44,074 nucleotides of DNA. Origin: Pseudomonadota bacterium. GTDB taxonomy: Bacteria > Pseudomonadota > Alphaproteobacteria > Acetobacterales > Acetobacteraceae. The position numbers and the translations under genes are program-made. Within the stretch, counting starts at the first letter, position 1. Every line of letters starts with the position of its first letter. Location of the stretch: positions 49,974 to 94,047 of the forward strand of contig JABBOH010000017.1 in assembly GCA_019351895.1 (NCBI GenBank). The letters are read 5' to 3'. Below are positions 1 through 9,600 of the stretch, piece after piece. The notes below the pieces were generated by a model. It was given only the letters and a program-made list of their open reading frames with translations. It was not told where the DNA came from and ran no database searches.

Positions 1-528
1 CTCGCTGTAGAGGGGGCCGGGGGCGGGCGCCGCCGCTGCGTGGCCCTCCACGCCGGTCATCTTGATGGTGACGCCGTTATACTGCAGCGGCTCCGCCGCG
101 AGGGTGCGAATCGTGTCATACAGCTGCCCCTGGGTGAGCGGTGTCGCGTGTTCGGCGGCGGCGGTCTTGGTGAATGCGGCCTGATCGGCGCAGCGCTCCT
201 TGAGAACGATCGACGATCCGTCAGACCAAGCGACCGCCTGGTTCGCGACGGCGAGCGCGAAGCGCCCTGACTTGTCGCCCTGCGTGAAGGTGATGGTGTT
301 GCCATCGACGCTGTAGGTCGTGCGCGGCGTTCCCAGCACCGCGCCCGTGTCGATGACGCTGCCGTCCGGCCGGAAGACGACCACGTCGGCGGTGCAGCTG
401 CTGTCCGATCCCCAGGCGCCGAGCAGCCCCGCGGGGATTGTCGTCTGTGCCGCGGCGGGCTGGGGGGTCGTGATGGCGAGCGCCGCCAGAGCGACGGCGG
501 AGGCGGCAGCGAGATGATGGCGGCGCAT
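1..528 (-). CDS. Secreted hypothetical protein, C-terminus cut by window edge
   Basis: An open frame runs from an ATG at 528 to the window edge: 176 codons with no stop. The N-terminus (MRRHHLAAASAVALAALAI, then an AAAQ-type cleavage site near residue 28) is a classical Sec signal peptide, so the product should be periplasmic or exported. The mature part begins with IPAGLLGAWGSDSSC and continues with short beta-like segments and few cysteines, which suggests a small beta-rich domain. I do not recognise a family. It is divergent from the DUF2147 gene and shares the 148-nt gap 529-676 with it, so the two may share a promoter region. The reading frame is convincing because of the signal peptide and codon pattern; the function is unknown. 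Confidence 0.6.
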   Translation of the reverse strand, partial: MRRHHLAAASAVALAALAITTPQPAAAQTTIPAGLLGAWGSDSSCTADVVVFRPDGSVIDTGAVLGTPRTTYSVDGNTITFTQGDKSGRFALAVANQAVAWSDGSSIVLKERCADQAAFTKTAAAEHATPLTQGQLYDTIRTLAAEPLQYNGVTIKMTGVEGHAAAAPAPGPLYSE

Positions 529-676
529 GGCGAAGCACTCCTGATGCGAACAGTAGGGTGGGCTGGGGCGAGCCTTAGCCTGTCCGGCCGGCCGCGGCGA
601 ACTCTGTTGATATGGGTCCGATTAGCGGCTCAGATGGCTCGCTGCCGCCTTACACCGATGGATCGAGACACTGGAC

Positions 677-1219
677 ATGATGCCGGCACGTGCCGCTAGC
701 AGGATGATGGTTGTCTGTCGGGCGTGGCGCCCGGCAGCGGCAGGCCCGGCGATCGCCTTCGCGCTGAGCCTGATCGTCTCCGCGCTGGGCGGGGTAGCCG
801 CGCCCGCCCGGGCGGACCAGCCGCGCAAGCCGGGCCCCATAGGCTACTGGGTGCTGGAACAAAATCAGGGGGTGGTGCAGATCTATTCGTGCGGCTGGCA
901 AACGCTCTGCGGCGCGCTGGTCGGCATCGAAGTGGATCATCCGGCGGATCCGATACCGATGACCTGGGATCGCCGCAGCCAGTGCCGTTTCGTCCTCATC
1001 GCCGACCTCAAGCCGCGCGGCGACGCCTGGGTGGGGTCGATCACCGATCCCAAGAACGGGCATAGCTACGACGTCCGGGTCTCCATGGCGTCTCCCGGAG
1101 TCCTGAAGGTCCGGGGCTACCTGCTGTTCGCGGCATTCGGTCAGACCCAGACCTGGACGCGCTTCCCCGGAATTCCGCCCGCCGACTGCCGCATGTCCCC
1201 CAACGCCTTCACCCGGTAG
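677..1219 (+). CDS. DUF2147 family secreted protein
   Basis: This is a 180-residue protein with a long N-terminal signal sequence (about residues 1-46, ending APARA-D). The mature part matches the DUF2147 pattern: GYWVLEQNQGVVQIY near the start, a paired-cysteine segment SCGWQTLCGALVG, then WVGSITDPKNGHSY and the C-terminal GYLLFAAFGQTQTWTR signature. Known members are small exported beta-barrel-like proteins of unsettled function, so a periplasmic location is expected. The central segment is less canonical than usual (QCRFVLIADLKPRG in place of the common LCG...L form). Two adjacent ATGs (677, 680) and two more at 704 and 707 all keep a signal peptide, and no strong ribosome site decides between them. 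Confidence 0.8.
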   Translation: MMPARAASRMMVVCRAWRPAAAGPAIAFALSLIVSALGGVAAPARADQPRKPGPIGYWVLEQNQGVVQIYSCGWQTLCGALVGIEVDHPADPIPMTWDRRSQCRFVLIADLKPRGDAWVGSITDPKNGHSYDVRVSMASPGVLKVRGYLLFAAFGQTQTWTRFPGIPPADCRMSPNAFTR

Positions 1220-1512
1220 CCCGCGGAGTTGCCGCCGTTCCCCGCCTCGGCTAAACCGCTGCTGCGTCAACACCGAGGGCGGGAGGGTCAGATGTATCGA
1301 CTGACGCAGCGCCACCCGCTGAAGCCCCGAGGATACGCCGCGATCTCCGGTGGCCGCTGGTCCGGGGCTCCGCTGACGCCACTGCGTCGGTAGCACGCCG
1401 GAGCGGCCACCCAGGTTATCGCCCGCACCGGTAGGCGTGGCGCGACGGCTTTCCCGGGTTTCGCAGATGCGCCGGCCATCCACCACGGCCGGGGTGAACG
1501 ACAGGTTTCCCC

Positions 1513-2898
1513 ATGACGACCCAAGCCTCGGCCTTCGCCAACCCGCGCCCGGTTCTGCGCGAGGTGCAGGCTCTCGTTCCGCTGGCGCTGCCGCTCATTC
1601 TCGGCCAGCTCTTCGGCATTGGAACTGATGTCATCATCTCGATCGTCGCGGGCCACATCGGCGCCGATGTCATGGCCGCCGTGGCGCTCGGCAGCAGCCT
1701 CTGGATCGTCGTCTTCATGGCCGTCGTCGGGCTCATGATGTCCCTGCAGCCGGCGGTCTCCACGCTCGACGGCGCTGGCCGGGGCCACGAGGCAGGGCAT
1801 CTGCTGGCCCAGGGCCTCATGCTCGGGCTCCTGGCGGGCACGCTCGCCGGCCTGCTGCTGGCTCTCGCCGGCCCGGCCTTCGCGCGTGAGACCGGGATGC
1901 CGCGCGCGATCCTCTCCGGCGTCGATGCCTTCCTGCACGGCGCGGCGTGGTCCCTGCCGGCGCTCGGCGTGCTCGCGGCCTGCCGTGGCGTGTCCGAAGG
2001 ACTGTCGATGACCCGCCCGACGATGATCTGCGGCGGGCTCGGCCTGATCGCGCTGGGGCCGAGCGCCTACGGTCTGATGCATGGGATCGTCCTGCCGGCG
2101 ATGGGGCCGATGGGCGGTTTCGGCGCGGAGGGCGCGGGTTTCGCGATCGCCGTCATCTTCTGGCTGCAGGCCGTCGCCTATCTTGGCTGGATCAGGATGT
2201 CGGGCCGCTACCCGGCTGACGCCTGGAGAGGCCGCGCCTGGGCGCCGGATCTCCGCGTCCTCGCCCGTCTTGTCCGCGTGGGCGCGCCCATCGCCGTCAC
2301 CATCGTGCTCGAGGTCTGCATGTTCTCGGTCGCGACGCTGATGGCGGGACGGTTCGGCGCGGTCGCCGTTGCTGGACATCAGGTCGCGCTTATGACCTCC
2401 GCCGTGTTCTTCATGGTGCCGCTCGGCCTGTCGCTCGCGGTGACCGTGCGGGTCGGCCGCGCGGTGGGGCAGCGCGATCCGGTCGCGGTCCGCCGCGCCG
2501 GTCTCGCGGGTTTCACGGTCATGCTGGTGGCGCAAGGCATCAGCGCGGTCGCGATGTTCTCGGCGTCCGGCACCATCGCCGGGCTGTTCACCCAGGTGCC
2601 GCCTGTCGTCACCCTGGCATCGACGCTGCTGACGATCGCCGCCTTCTTCCAGTTCGCCGACGGCACACAATGCGTGGCGATGGCCGCCCTCCGCGGGCTG
2701 CAGGACACGCGGGTGCCGATGCTGCTCGCCATGCTCTCCTACTGGCTGCTGGGCGTGCCGCTTGGCGCGTGGCTCGCCTTCGACCGTGGCTTCGGCGTGC
2801 CCGGCATCTGGATCGGCCTGATGGCGGGGCTGACGGTCGCGGCGATCCTGTTGACGACGCGGTTCCTGTGCAGGACGGCTCTGCCCGCCGGACGGTGA
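1513..2898 (+). CDS. MATE family multidrug/toxin efflux transporter (NorM-like)
   Basis: This is a 461-residue integral membrane protein with about 12 hydrophobic segments in two halves, the length and layout of MATE exporters. It opens with LVPLALPLILGQLFGIGTDV, and the second half has FGAVAVAGHQVALMTSAVFFMVPLGLS, the repeat-2 signature; GLQDTRVPML near residue 400 is also typical. MATE proteins expel cationic drugs or metabolites from the cytoplasm in exchange for H+ or Na+; the substrate cannot be read here. Upstream, 1220-1512 holds no gene and no convincing promoter. The next gene, on the opposite strand, ends 15 nt downstream, so the two are convergent and probably functionally unrelated. 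A 460-codon antisense frame across this gene is a composition artefact. Confidence 0.9.
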   Translation: MTTQASAFANPRPVLREVQALVPLALPLILGQLFGIGTDVIISIVAGHIGADVMAAVALGSSLWIVVFMAVVGLMMSLQPAVSTLDGAGRGHEAGHLLAQGLMLGLLAGTLAGLLLALAGPAFARETGMPRAILSGVDAFLHGAAWSLPALGVLAACRGVSEGLSMTRPTMICGGLGLIALGPSAYGLMHGIVLPAMGPMGGFGAEGAGFAIAVIFWLQAVAYLGWIRMSGRYPADAWRGRAWAPDLRVLARLVRVGAPIAVTIVLEVCMFSVATLMAGRFGAVAVAGHQVALMTSAVFFMVPLGLSLAVTVRVGRAVGQRDPVAVRRAGLAGFTVMLVAQGISAVAMFSASGTIAGLFTQVPPVVTLASTLLTIAAFFQFADGTQCVAMAALRGLQDTRVPMLLAMLSYWLLGVPLGAWLAFDRGFGVPGIWIGLMAGLTVAAILLTTRFLCRTALPAGR

Positions 2899-2913
2899 CC
2901 TGGGGACGGTCTA

Positions 2914-4110
2914 TCAGGCGGCGGTGGCGCGGGCTGCCGTCAGGGCCGCGACCGCGGGCACGCGCCGGATGGCGCCGATCACGTGATGCGCCGTGATGAG
3001 CCGGCTGCACTCGAACATGCGCGGCGTGTCTTTATGGCGCGGGCACCAGAGGAAATCGCCGCTCTCGAATGGCGCCGTGTCGTCATTCCAGCAGGAGTTG
3101 CAGGCGTGCCAGTTGATGACGCGGTAGGGCGTGCTGAACTCGTTCGTCGGGTGGGTGAAGCCGGAGATCATCACGACCGGCGCGCCCGCCGCCCAGGCGA
3201 GCCACGAGAGGCCGGATGAGAGGCCGACAAACAGCGTCGCGTGGCGCAGCCAGAGTGCACGCTCGACGAGCGGGCGGTCGCCGGTCTGGTCCTCGGCCGC
3301 GCGCGGCATGCTGTTGCGGATGAAGCCCACGGAGGTCACGGGCTTCTGGTCGATGCAGATGACCCGCAGGCCGAGGCCCTGGAGGAAGGCGACCACCTGA
3401 TCCCAGCCATCCGGGTTGTTCCAGTATTTCGCCTGACCCGTCGCCTGGGTGGCGATGCAGACGTAGGGCTCTGGGATCGGGCGCGCCTCGTCCGGCAGTG
3501 CCAGCATCGGACGCCGCTCCTCTGGGTCGACGCCGAGCAGATAAGCCGCATTCTGCTGCAGGCTGAGCGTCCGGCCCTCGCAGGTGTTCCACAGCCGGTC
3601 GCGGTCGCCGAAGAACATCATGACCTTGTACGTGGCGTAGTAGGGGCGGTCACTGGCGGCGTCGGGCGTCACGAAGCGAATCGCGGGATAGACGTCGCGG
3701 AACAGGGGAATGAGCAGCTCCGACATGCTGCAGGTCAGCCGGCAGCCGTGCAAACGGGCGAACTCCGCCGCATAGGGGAACCACGCGAGAATGTCGCCCA
3801 GCGTGCCGACGTGGAAACGGATCAGCACATCCTGGCCGCGTGCATCATAGCTGTGGTCGAGCACAGGCTTGTCGCCGTCGAAGACCTCGATACGGCCTCG
3901 GAAGAACCATTTCTTGGCGCTCATCACCATGCCCCCCGCGGCGGTCGACTCATAGAGCGTGTTGCCGGTGCCGATGTCTGAAAGCCGCACCCGCCACACC
4001 CCGGAGGCGCGGGACGGAAGTGCGACCCGGGCACCCTCGTTGAAGTCGAAGCGGATGCCTGCGGCGGCTTCTATGACCGGCGTCGGAGGCGGCGCGTCGG
4101 TCTGGGCCAT
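2914..4110 (-). CDS. Protein O-heptosyltransferase, BAHT family (TibC/Aah-like)
   Basis: This 398-residue protein matches the bacterial autotransporter heptosyltransferase family, cytoplasmic enzymes that move heptose from ADP-heptose to Ser/Thr of strand-loop-strand repeats in adhesins. Visible marks are a beta-rich N-terminal domain (about 15-95), the nucleotide-sugar loop HVGTLGDILAWFPY with Asp106 (equivalent to the proposed catalytic base), QATGQAKYWNNPDGW with Lys228, GLSSGLSWLAWA, and the family C-terminus HPTNEFSTPYRVINW. Four cysteines, C337, C340, C356 and C368 (C-x2-C-x15-C-x11-C), match the structural iron site of TibC. The ATG at 4110 follows a strong GGAGGT site. It is the last gene of the minus-strand cluster, 19 nt after a GT4 gene. 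No autotransporter lies in the window; the cluster instead carries type I secretion genes, so the acceptor may be a type I cargo. Family confidence is high; the acceptor is inference. Confidence 0.88.
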   Translation of the reverse strand: MAQTDAPPPTPVIEAAAGIRFDFNEGARVALPSRASGVWRVRLSDIGTGNTLYESTAAGGMVMSAKKWFFRGRIEVFDGDKPVLDHSYDARGQDVLIRFHVGTLGDILAWFPYAAEFARLHGCRLTCSMSELLIPLFRDVYPAIRFVTPDAASDRPYYATYKVMMFFGDRDRLWNTCEGRTLSLQQNAAYLLGVDPEERRPMLALPDEARPIPEPYVCIATQATGQAKYWNNPDGWDQVVAFLQGLGLRVICIDQKPVTSVGFIRNSMPRAAEDQTGDRPLVERALWLRHATLFVGLSSGLSWLAWAAGAPVVMISGFTHPTNEFSTPYRVINWHACNSCWNDDTAPFESGDFLWCPRHKDTPRMFECSRLITAHHVIGAIRRVPAVAALTAARATAA

Positions 4111-4129
4111 GAACGCGACCTCCTCGTTG

Positions 4130-5389
4130 TCATTCCAGCGTCGCCCGCGAGCGGCCCGGCAGCGGCTGGTTCGTCAGCCGCTCGATCAGCCGGACAAAAT
4201 CGTCGAGATGCGCGCGGCGGTCCAGATGCGCCTCGGCATGGAGGCGCGCACGGCGCCGCAACCTCCGGCTGAGCGTCGGGTCGTCGAGCAGGCGGAGGAT
4301 GCTGTCGGCAAGCCGGTCGGGTTCCAGGAAGGGCGTGAGCAGCCCGGTTTCCTCATGGGTGATGAATTCCCGCACAGGCGCGGTATCGCTGCCGACGATC
4401 GCAACGCCGATCGCCATGGCCTCCCGCAGAGACCAGGAGGCGACGAAGGGGTAGCTCAGATAGACATGTGCGTCGGACCGGCGCATCAGCGCCACATGGG
4501 TGTCGTAGGGCACCTGCCCGAGGAAATGCACGCGCTCGAGGTCGAGCTTCCCCGCCATCTCGCGCATCATCGTCTCCCGCCACGTCGTGCCGTCGGCGGG
4601 CAGCGCGCCATAGCCGGGCTGGTCGTGGCCGACGAGCGTCACGTGCAGGTCGGGCCGCGCCACCTGAAGCCTGGGCAGCGCGCGCATGAACACATGGAAG
4701 CCGCGATAGGGCTCGAGGTTGCGCGACATGAAGGTGATGAGCTGGTGCTTCGGCTCCAGCCTGAAGCCGTCGGGCAGGGTGAAGCGCCGGCTCGCACGCG
4801 GCGCGGCCGGGCTGCAGTGTTCGAGATCGACGCCTTCGCGCAGCAGCGCGATCTGCGGGCGGGCCCATGCCGGATAGGTGCTTCGCTGCCATTCCGTCGG
4901 CGTCTGGCCATGCGCATCGGGAAGCGAAAGGGCCGCGAGATTGACCGCGTTCTTCGCCCGCACCATGGGAAGGCGGTGCTCGGGCACGGGGAACTCGGGG
5001 TCGAAATTCACATCCTGGCCCACGAGATTGTAGAAGAACTCGAAATAGCCGAGCAGCGGCGTGCCGGGGAAGACATCTTGCATGTTGAGCAGTTCACCCC
5101 AGCCGTGATGCCCGATGATGATGTCCGGCACGAAGCCGAGCGCCTTGATCTGGCGCGCGGCGTTCGCGGCCGCCTCCGCGCGGCGGACCGCCATCTCGAA
5201 CTCGCGCGCATTCTCATGCGTGCGCTCATCGGATGCGCGCGGCGAGACATAGGCGATCTTCCGCACATCGGGGAGCTGGTTCGCGTTGGGTTCGCTCAGG
5301 AACACCACGTCGTGCAGCTCCCGCGTCAGATGGCGGACGATATGCACATACTGTCCGGGAAAGTTCTGATGGACAAAGAGAAAGCGCAA
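4130..5389 (-). CDS. Family 4 glycosyltransferase (GT-B fold)
   Basis: This is a 419-residue GT-B enzyme. The N-terminal half (MRFLFVHQNFPGQYVHIVRHL, then DIIIGHHGWGE and GYFEFFYN) resembles the Glyco_trans_4_3 acceptor domain. The C-terminal half has the nucleotide-sugar domain: ITFMSRNLEPYRGFHVFMRAL, HFLGQVPY, and the retaining-GT E-x7-E region around SWSLREAMAIG and APVREFITHEETGLL. It should transfer an activated sugar in the cytoplasm; donor and acceptor are unknown. The start is a TTG at 5389, with an AGGA about 9 nt upstream. It lies 19 nt ahead of the O-heptosyltransferase gene, which suggests the two act on the same glycoprotein, for example by extending or priming the glycan. No truncation or frameshift is seen. 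Confidence 0.85.
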   Translation of the reverse strand: MRFLFVHQNFPGQYVHIVRHLTRELHDVVFLSEPNANQLPDVRKIAYVSPRASDERTHENAREFEMAVRRAEAAANAARQIKALGFVPDIIIGHHGWGELLNMQDVFPGTPLLGYFEFFYNLVGQDVNFDPEFPVPEHRLPMVRAKNAVNLAALSLPDAHGQTPTEWQRSTYPAWARPQIALLREGVDLEHCSPAAPRASRRFTLPDGFRLEPKHQLITFMSRNLEPYRGFHVFMRALPRLQVARPDLHVTLVGHDQPGYGALPADGTTWRETMMREMAGKLDLERVHFLGQVPYDTHVALMRRSDAHVYLSYPFVASWSLREAMAIGVAIVGSDTAPVREFITHEETGLLTPFLEPDRLADSILRLLDDPTLSRRLRRRARLHAEAHLDRRAHLDDFVRLIERLTNQPLPGRSRATLE

Positions 5390-5483
5390 CGAGGCGTGTC
5401 CTATTCCAATGCCTCAATGAAGTTCGGCGGCAGGTCGGCCGGCCCGGCACGCATGGTCGCCGACCGCCACGCCGATGATGACG

Positions 5484-6494
5484 CTACCGCGTCGCTGCCT
5501 TGGATGACTTGGCACCTTTCGCGGCGGGTTTGACGGGAGCCGCTGGCGGGGAGGGGCGGCTTGCATCCGCCTTCGTCCCCGCTTTCGGCGGTGCGGCGAG
5601 TGGCGCCGATGTCTTGGCGGCCGTCGCTCTCTTCGGGGCGAGTTCGATGCGCATGGCTTCCAGCGCCGCGAGCGCCGGGGTCTCGCAGCTTTCATCGCTG
5701 CCGACATCCTCGAGCCGCGTGCCGTCGACGAAGGTCGCCGACAGGCGAAGGTCATAGCGCTTGGCAGCCGCCTCGGTGAGCTTGATCCTGAGGCCGAGTA
5801 TGGGGAGCGCCATGCCCCGGCTGCCGCAGAACTGGCCCGACTCCGACCACGGCGACATCCAGCCGCGGCCGAGGACGGCCTGGTAGCTCAGGTCGCCAGG
5901 TGCCAGATCCTCTGGCGCGGTGATGCTGAAGCCTTCGATCGCGGCCTTGCTGCCGGGCGTGCCGATCCAATCCCCGAAGGCGTGGCCCACGTCGCCCGCG
6001 CGTTGGACATGGGCGATGATGTCATGCGCCTCCGTCAGCACCATCACCGGACGCCGTGCGGCCCCAGCCGCCAAGGGGGCGACGGCTTCAGGCGCGCTCG
6101 CGGGGACCGCCTCGGCGGGCGGGGCCGCGTCCGACAGGCGCAGCACGCGCAGCTTCGGCGCGCCGTCCGTGGCGCCAGCGGGCTGATAGATGGTAATGAG
6201 GATCTGTGCCGGGCCCCGTCCGACCCGGATGAGGGCAGAATCGCCGTCCCCCGCGAGCCAGCCGTCGGGCCGCAGCGCCGCTATTGCGACGTTCGGATCG
6301 AAGGGATCGGTCGCGGAGACCCGCACGCCGAAGATCACGCCATCGGCGGGACGGGGGGAGCCGTTCACCAGGCAGAACGTGCCGGTCTCGAGCGTCATGA
6401 GATGGGCGGAGGCCCTCAGCTCCTGCACCCGGCCATCGGCGGGCCGGGCCGGGACTTGCCGTTCGGACGGGGACATTGGGAGCCTCACATTCAT
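5484..6494 (-). CDS. Uncharacterised protein with ChW-like region and basic Ala/Pro tail
   Basis: This is a 336-residue protein that I cannot assign to a named family. Residues about 20-125 form a beta-rich domain (LETGTFCLVNG, GVRVSATDPFDPNVAIAAL). Residues about 155-250 contain IIAHVQRAGD, GDWIGTPGSKAAIEGFSI, then YQAVLGRGWMSPWSESGQFCGSRG, recalling the clostridial hydrophobic-W repeat (HVQ..GW, GT.G...EAI, YQ). The C-terminal 55 residues are an Ala/Pro/Lys-rich low-complexity tail. No signal peptide is visible, so it is probably cytoplasmic. An alternative ATG at 6476 has a better ribosome site (TGAGG, 6 nt). It lies between two glycosyltransferase genes on the same strand, so it may be an acceptor-recognition or scaffold component. 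The frame is well supported; the function is not known. Confidence 0.72.
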   Translation of the reverse strand: MNVRLPMSPSERQVPARPADGRVQELRASAHLMTLETGTFCLVNGSPRPADGVIFGVRVSATDPFDPNVAIAALRPDGWLAGDGDSALIRVGRGPAQILITIYQPAGATDGAPKLRVLRLSDAAPPAEAVPASAPEAVAPLAAGAARRPVMVLTEAHDIIAHVQRAGDVGHAFGDWIGTPGSKAAIEGFSITAPEDLAPGDLSYQAVLGRGWMSPWSESGQFCGSRGMALPILGLRIKLTEAAAKRYDLRLSATFVDGTRLEDVGSDESCETPALAALEAMRIELAPKRATAAKTSAPLAAPPKAGTKADASRPSPPAAPVKPAAKGAKSSKAATR

Positions 6495-6602
6495 CTCGCC
6501 CGGGCGAATGGCCGGGCAGGCGGCAGGGGTTTCATGGGACGACGCTTATCGGTGCCAGCTATGTGCTACGCCCGGCGGGAAGCCGCAATATGAATCGTAT
6601 TG

Positions 6603-9600
6603 TTAATGGTATGCCTCTGCAAATGCGATGAGGCTGTTGTTGATTCCCGAGACGGGGAGAGCCAAGGGCAGAACCCAGCCGCGTTCCGCCGCGCGCATAC
6701 GTTCCGCCTGCGTTCCTATATCGAAGACTGCCGCGCGCAGCCCGGCGGCCCATGCGTCGCTGAGGGCGAAGCACCATGTTTCTGGCCAGATCGAGGGGAT
6801 GAATGCGATATCGGCTGCCTGCGCGGTGATTTCGGCCACCGCCGTCTCGGGGGCGAAGCGGTAGGTGATCTGCACCCGGCCGGTGTCGATCAGCCGCATG
6901 TCGTCATGGGTATAGCCGATGATGACGAAATCCATCGGAAGGTTCCGCTGGGCCGCGTCCCGCGCGCAGGCGAGCACCACGTCGTAGCCTTTCTCGGTGC
7001 CGATCGCGCCGATGATGGCGATGCGGCTCCGGCGGCCGGCGAGCGGCGCGTGCCGATGCTGCGTCCTGCCCATCGGGGCGGCATCGTCCTCCCAGGGCCT
7101 GATCTCGCCACGCAGCCGCGGAACATAGCGGCGCAGCCGCTTCTCGGCGTCCCCCGAGGGGAAGACGACGCGCCGCGCCGCCGCGAACTCGGACGCCGTC
7201 CAGCGGCGGAGATGCGCGACCGGGATGTCCTCCCGCAGCCGGCTGCCGAGATCGGCGATGCAGGTCTCGCACTGCGCCGCCTCGGGTTCGCCGCAGTAGC
7301 GGTTGGTGGTCGTCACCAGCGTCATGCGCGGGCAGATGGCGGCGTAGTCGTGAACCACGATGTCCAACGGCACATCGAGCCGCTCGGGTAGTGTCAGCAA
7401 GGCCTGGCTGTGGCCGAGACGATGATGCAACTCGACATGATCAGGCCGCTCGCGCCGCAGCAGGGTCGCGAGGGCGGCCAGCTCATCCGGCACGCGGTAT
7501 CGGAGATTGGGAAACTCCGAGCGCCATGCGTCGGGCCCTGACACACCCATCGCGACGCGGCAGATGCCCTCGCCGCCCGGCCTCAGGAGGATCGGGCGAA
7601 AACCCGCCGCCGCAAGCGAGCGCGAACGCGCGCCGATCTGCCGCTCGACGCCGCCGCCCTCGTCGTGGGTGATGAGGATGACCGAAGGTTTGCTGGACCG
7701 GCCCATCCCCCTCCAGCGCGCGAGGTCGAGCCGGCGGCGTGCCTCCGCGAGCGGGTCTGCCGCGACATGGGCTGCGATGAGGTCGTGGTAGCCGGGATGC
7801 AGCCGCTCCAGCAGGGTCAGGTTGCGGCGGAGCAGGTGCTCGCGCGCGGCGCGGAAGGATTGACCGCCGACATGGCTGACGAAGACGCCGGCCGCCGCCA
7901 TGTGACGCCAGCCGAGATGGCGCGAGCGCAGGCAGAAGTCGTTCTCCTCGCCGTAGCCCTGAGCAAAGACATCCTCCCGCAGCGGGCCGGTTTCGGCGAG
8001 GCAGTCGCGGCGGATATACATGCAGAAGCCGACGCTGGTCGGGATCTCGACGAGGAGACCCGCATTGACGCGGGCCGCCATCCGGTCGATCCGGCCAAGC
8101 ATCGGAGGTTCCGGCGGCGGCTCGGCGCGGTTCACGTGGGGGTAGCTGAGGATCGTGGCGTCGTTCGACAGCGGGGCGACGGTGCCGATATCGCGCGCCG
8201 ACCAAGCCGCGTCCCGCAGCCGCTCGAGCCAGCCCGCCGGGACCATGGCATCGCTGTTGAGCAGCACGACATCGCGCGATCCCGCCGCGGCGATGCCGGC
8301 GTTGGCGCTGCCGGGGAAGCCGAGATTGCGCGGGTTGCGGATCAGCGTGATGCGGCGGTCGCGCGCCAGGGTGGTCAGCGCCGCCACCAGCGCCGGTTCG
8401 GGCGAGGCATCCTCGACCACGATGACCGGCGTTCCGGCGGGCACCGTCGCCAGCACACGGGCAAGGCAGAGCCGGGTCGTCTCAAGCCCACGAAAGACAG
8501 GAACGACCACGGCGGGGGCGAGGCTTCCTCGGAGCGCGGCTTTCTTGCCCGCGTCGCGCATGGGACGCCGCGTATCGGCCCAGATCGCCACCAGCGCCGG
8601 CCCTTCGGCCCGGCTTCGCCCTTTGCGCCCGCTCGGCCCCATCATACGCGCGGCGGCGGTGGCGGCGTCCTCCCATTGATGAGGATCGAGCGGGCTGCCG
8701 GTGAGGTCGTGGCCCCACGTGTCGGTGACATGCAGAAGGCCGCGCCGCCGTTGCAACACCTTGGGCGGGACCTGGAAAGCCCTGGGTGCCGTGAGCCCGT
8801 CCATGTTCGGGAAGCGCGCCGGTCCGTCCGGTGCGATGACAAGCGCCGCGGGACGCCCGCTTTCCGTCGTCAGCCGCAGGCGGATGGGCGCATCCGCATC
8901 GGCGGGGTTCCAGGCCCAGCCGCTCAGGCCGCCGCCCTCGGCTCCGGGCGGGCTTTCGACGAAACCCTCGACCAGCCGCCGCCGCTCGAGGTCGATCGGA
9001 CTGCCGAGCAGGTGGCGGCCGCCGGCCATGACCGAAAGCGCGGCGGCCGCCATCCAGGCGCGTGGCAAAACGAGGCTGCCATCCGGCTGCCGGCGGGCTG
9101 TGACGGCTACACCGTCCAGCGCCAGCGTGACGGTGCCGGAGGCCATGACAGTGACGCGTCCGCAGGCATCGGCTCCGCACCACCCGGGGAGCGAGGCCGC
9201 GTCAGCGATCCGGCTCGCAAATTGGCGGAAATCGGGGTCGGAGGGTGGGGCGAAACGCGACAGCAGAGCGGCCGTGGCGTCCCTCCGCAGCGCAGGATCG
9301 GCGACGAGGCTCGCGGCGGTCGCGACGCCCCGATGCGCCGGCGCGGTGTCCGAGATCGCGGCGAGGCGGCGGAAGACGCCCAGAGCCTCGGGGTCCCGCT
9401 CGCGCAGCAGCACGATGCCGAGCAGAAAACGGACCTGCGTATCGTCCGGCCCGAGACGTGCGGCGCGCTCCGCCCAATATCGGGCATTCGCTACATCGCC
9501 CGCCGCGAGCGCGTCATGGCCGCGCTTCCAGGCATCGAGCGCGAGGTCGAGCGCCTCGGGCCGCATCGCTGTCCGCCGATCGGTCAGCAGCCAGTCGAAG

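Noticed and set aside
1288-2670. 460-codon minus-strand frame opposite the MATE gene
   Set aside because: Highly charged (Arg/Asp/Glu/His) low-complexity translation; mirror image of hydrophobic membrane codons.
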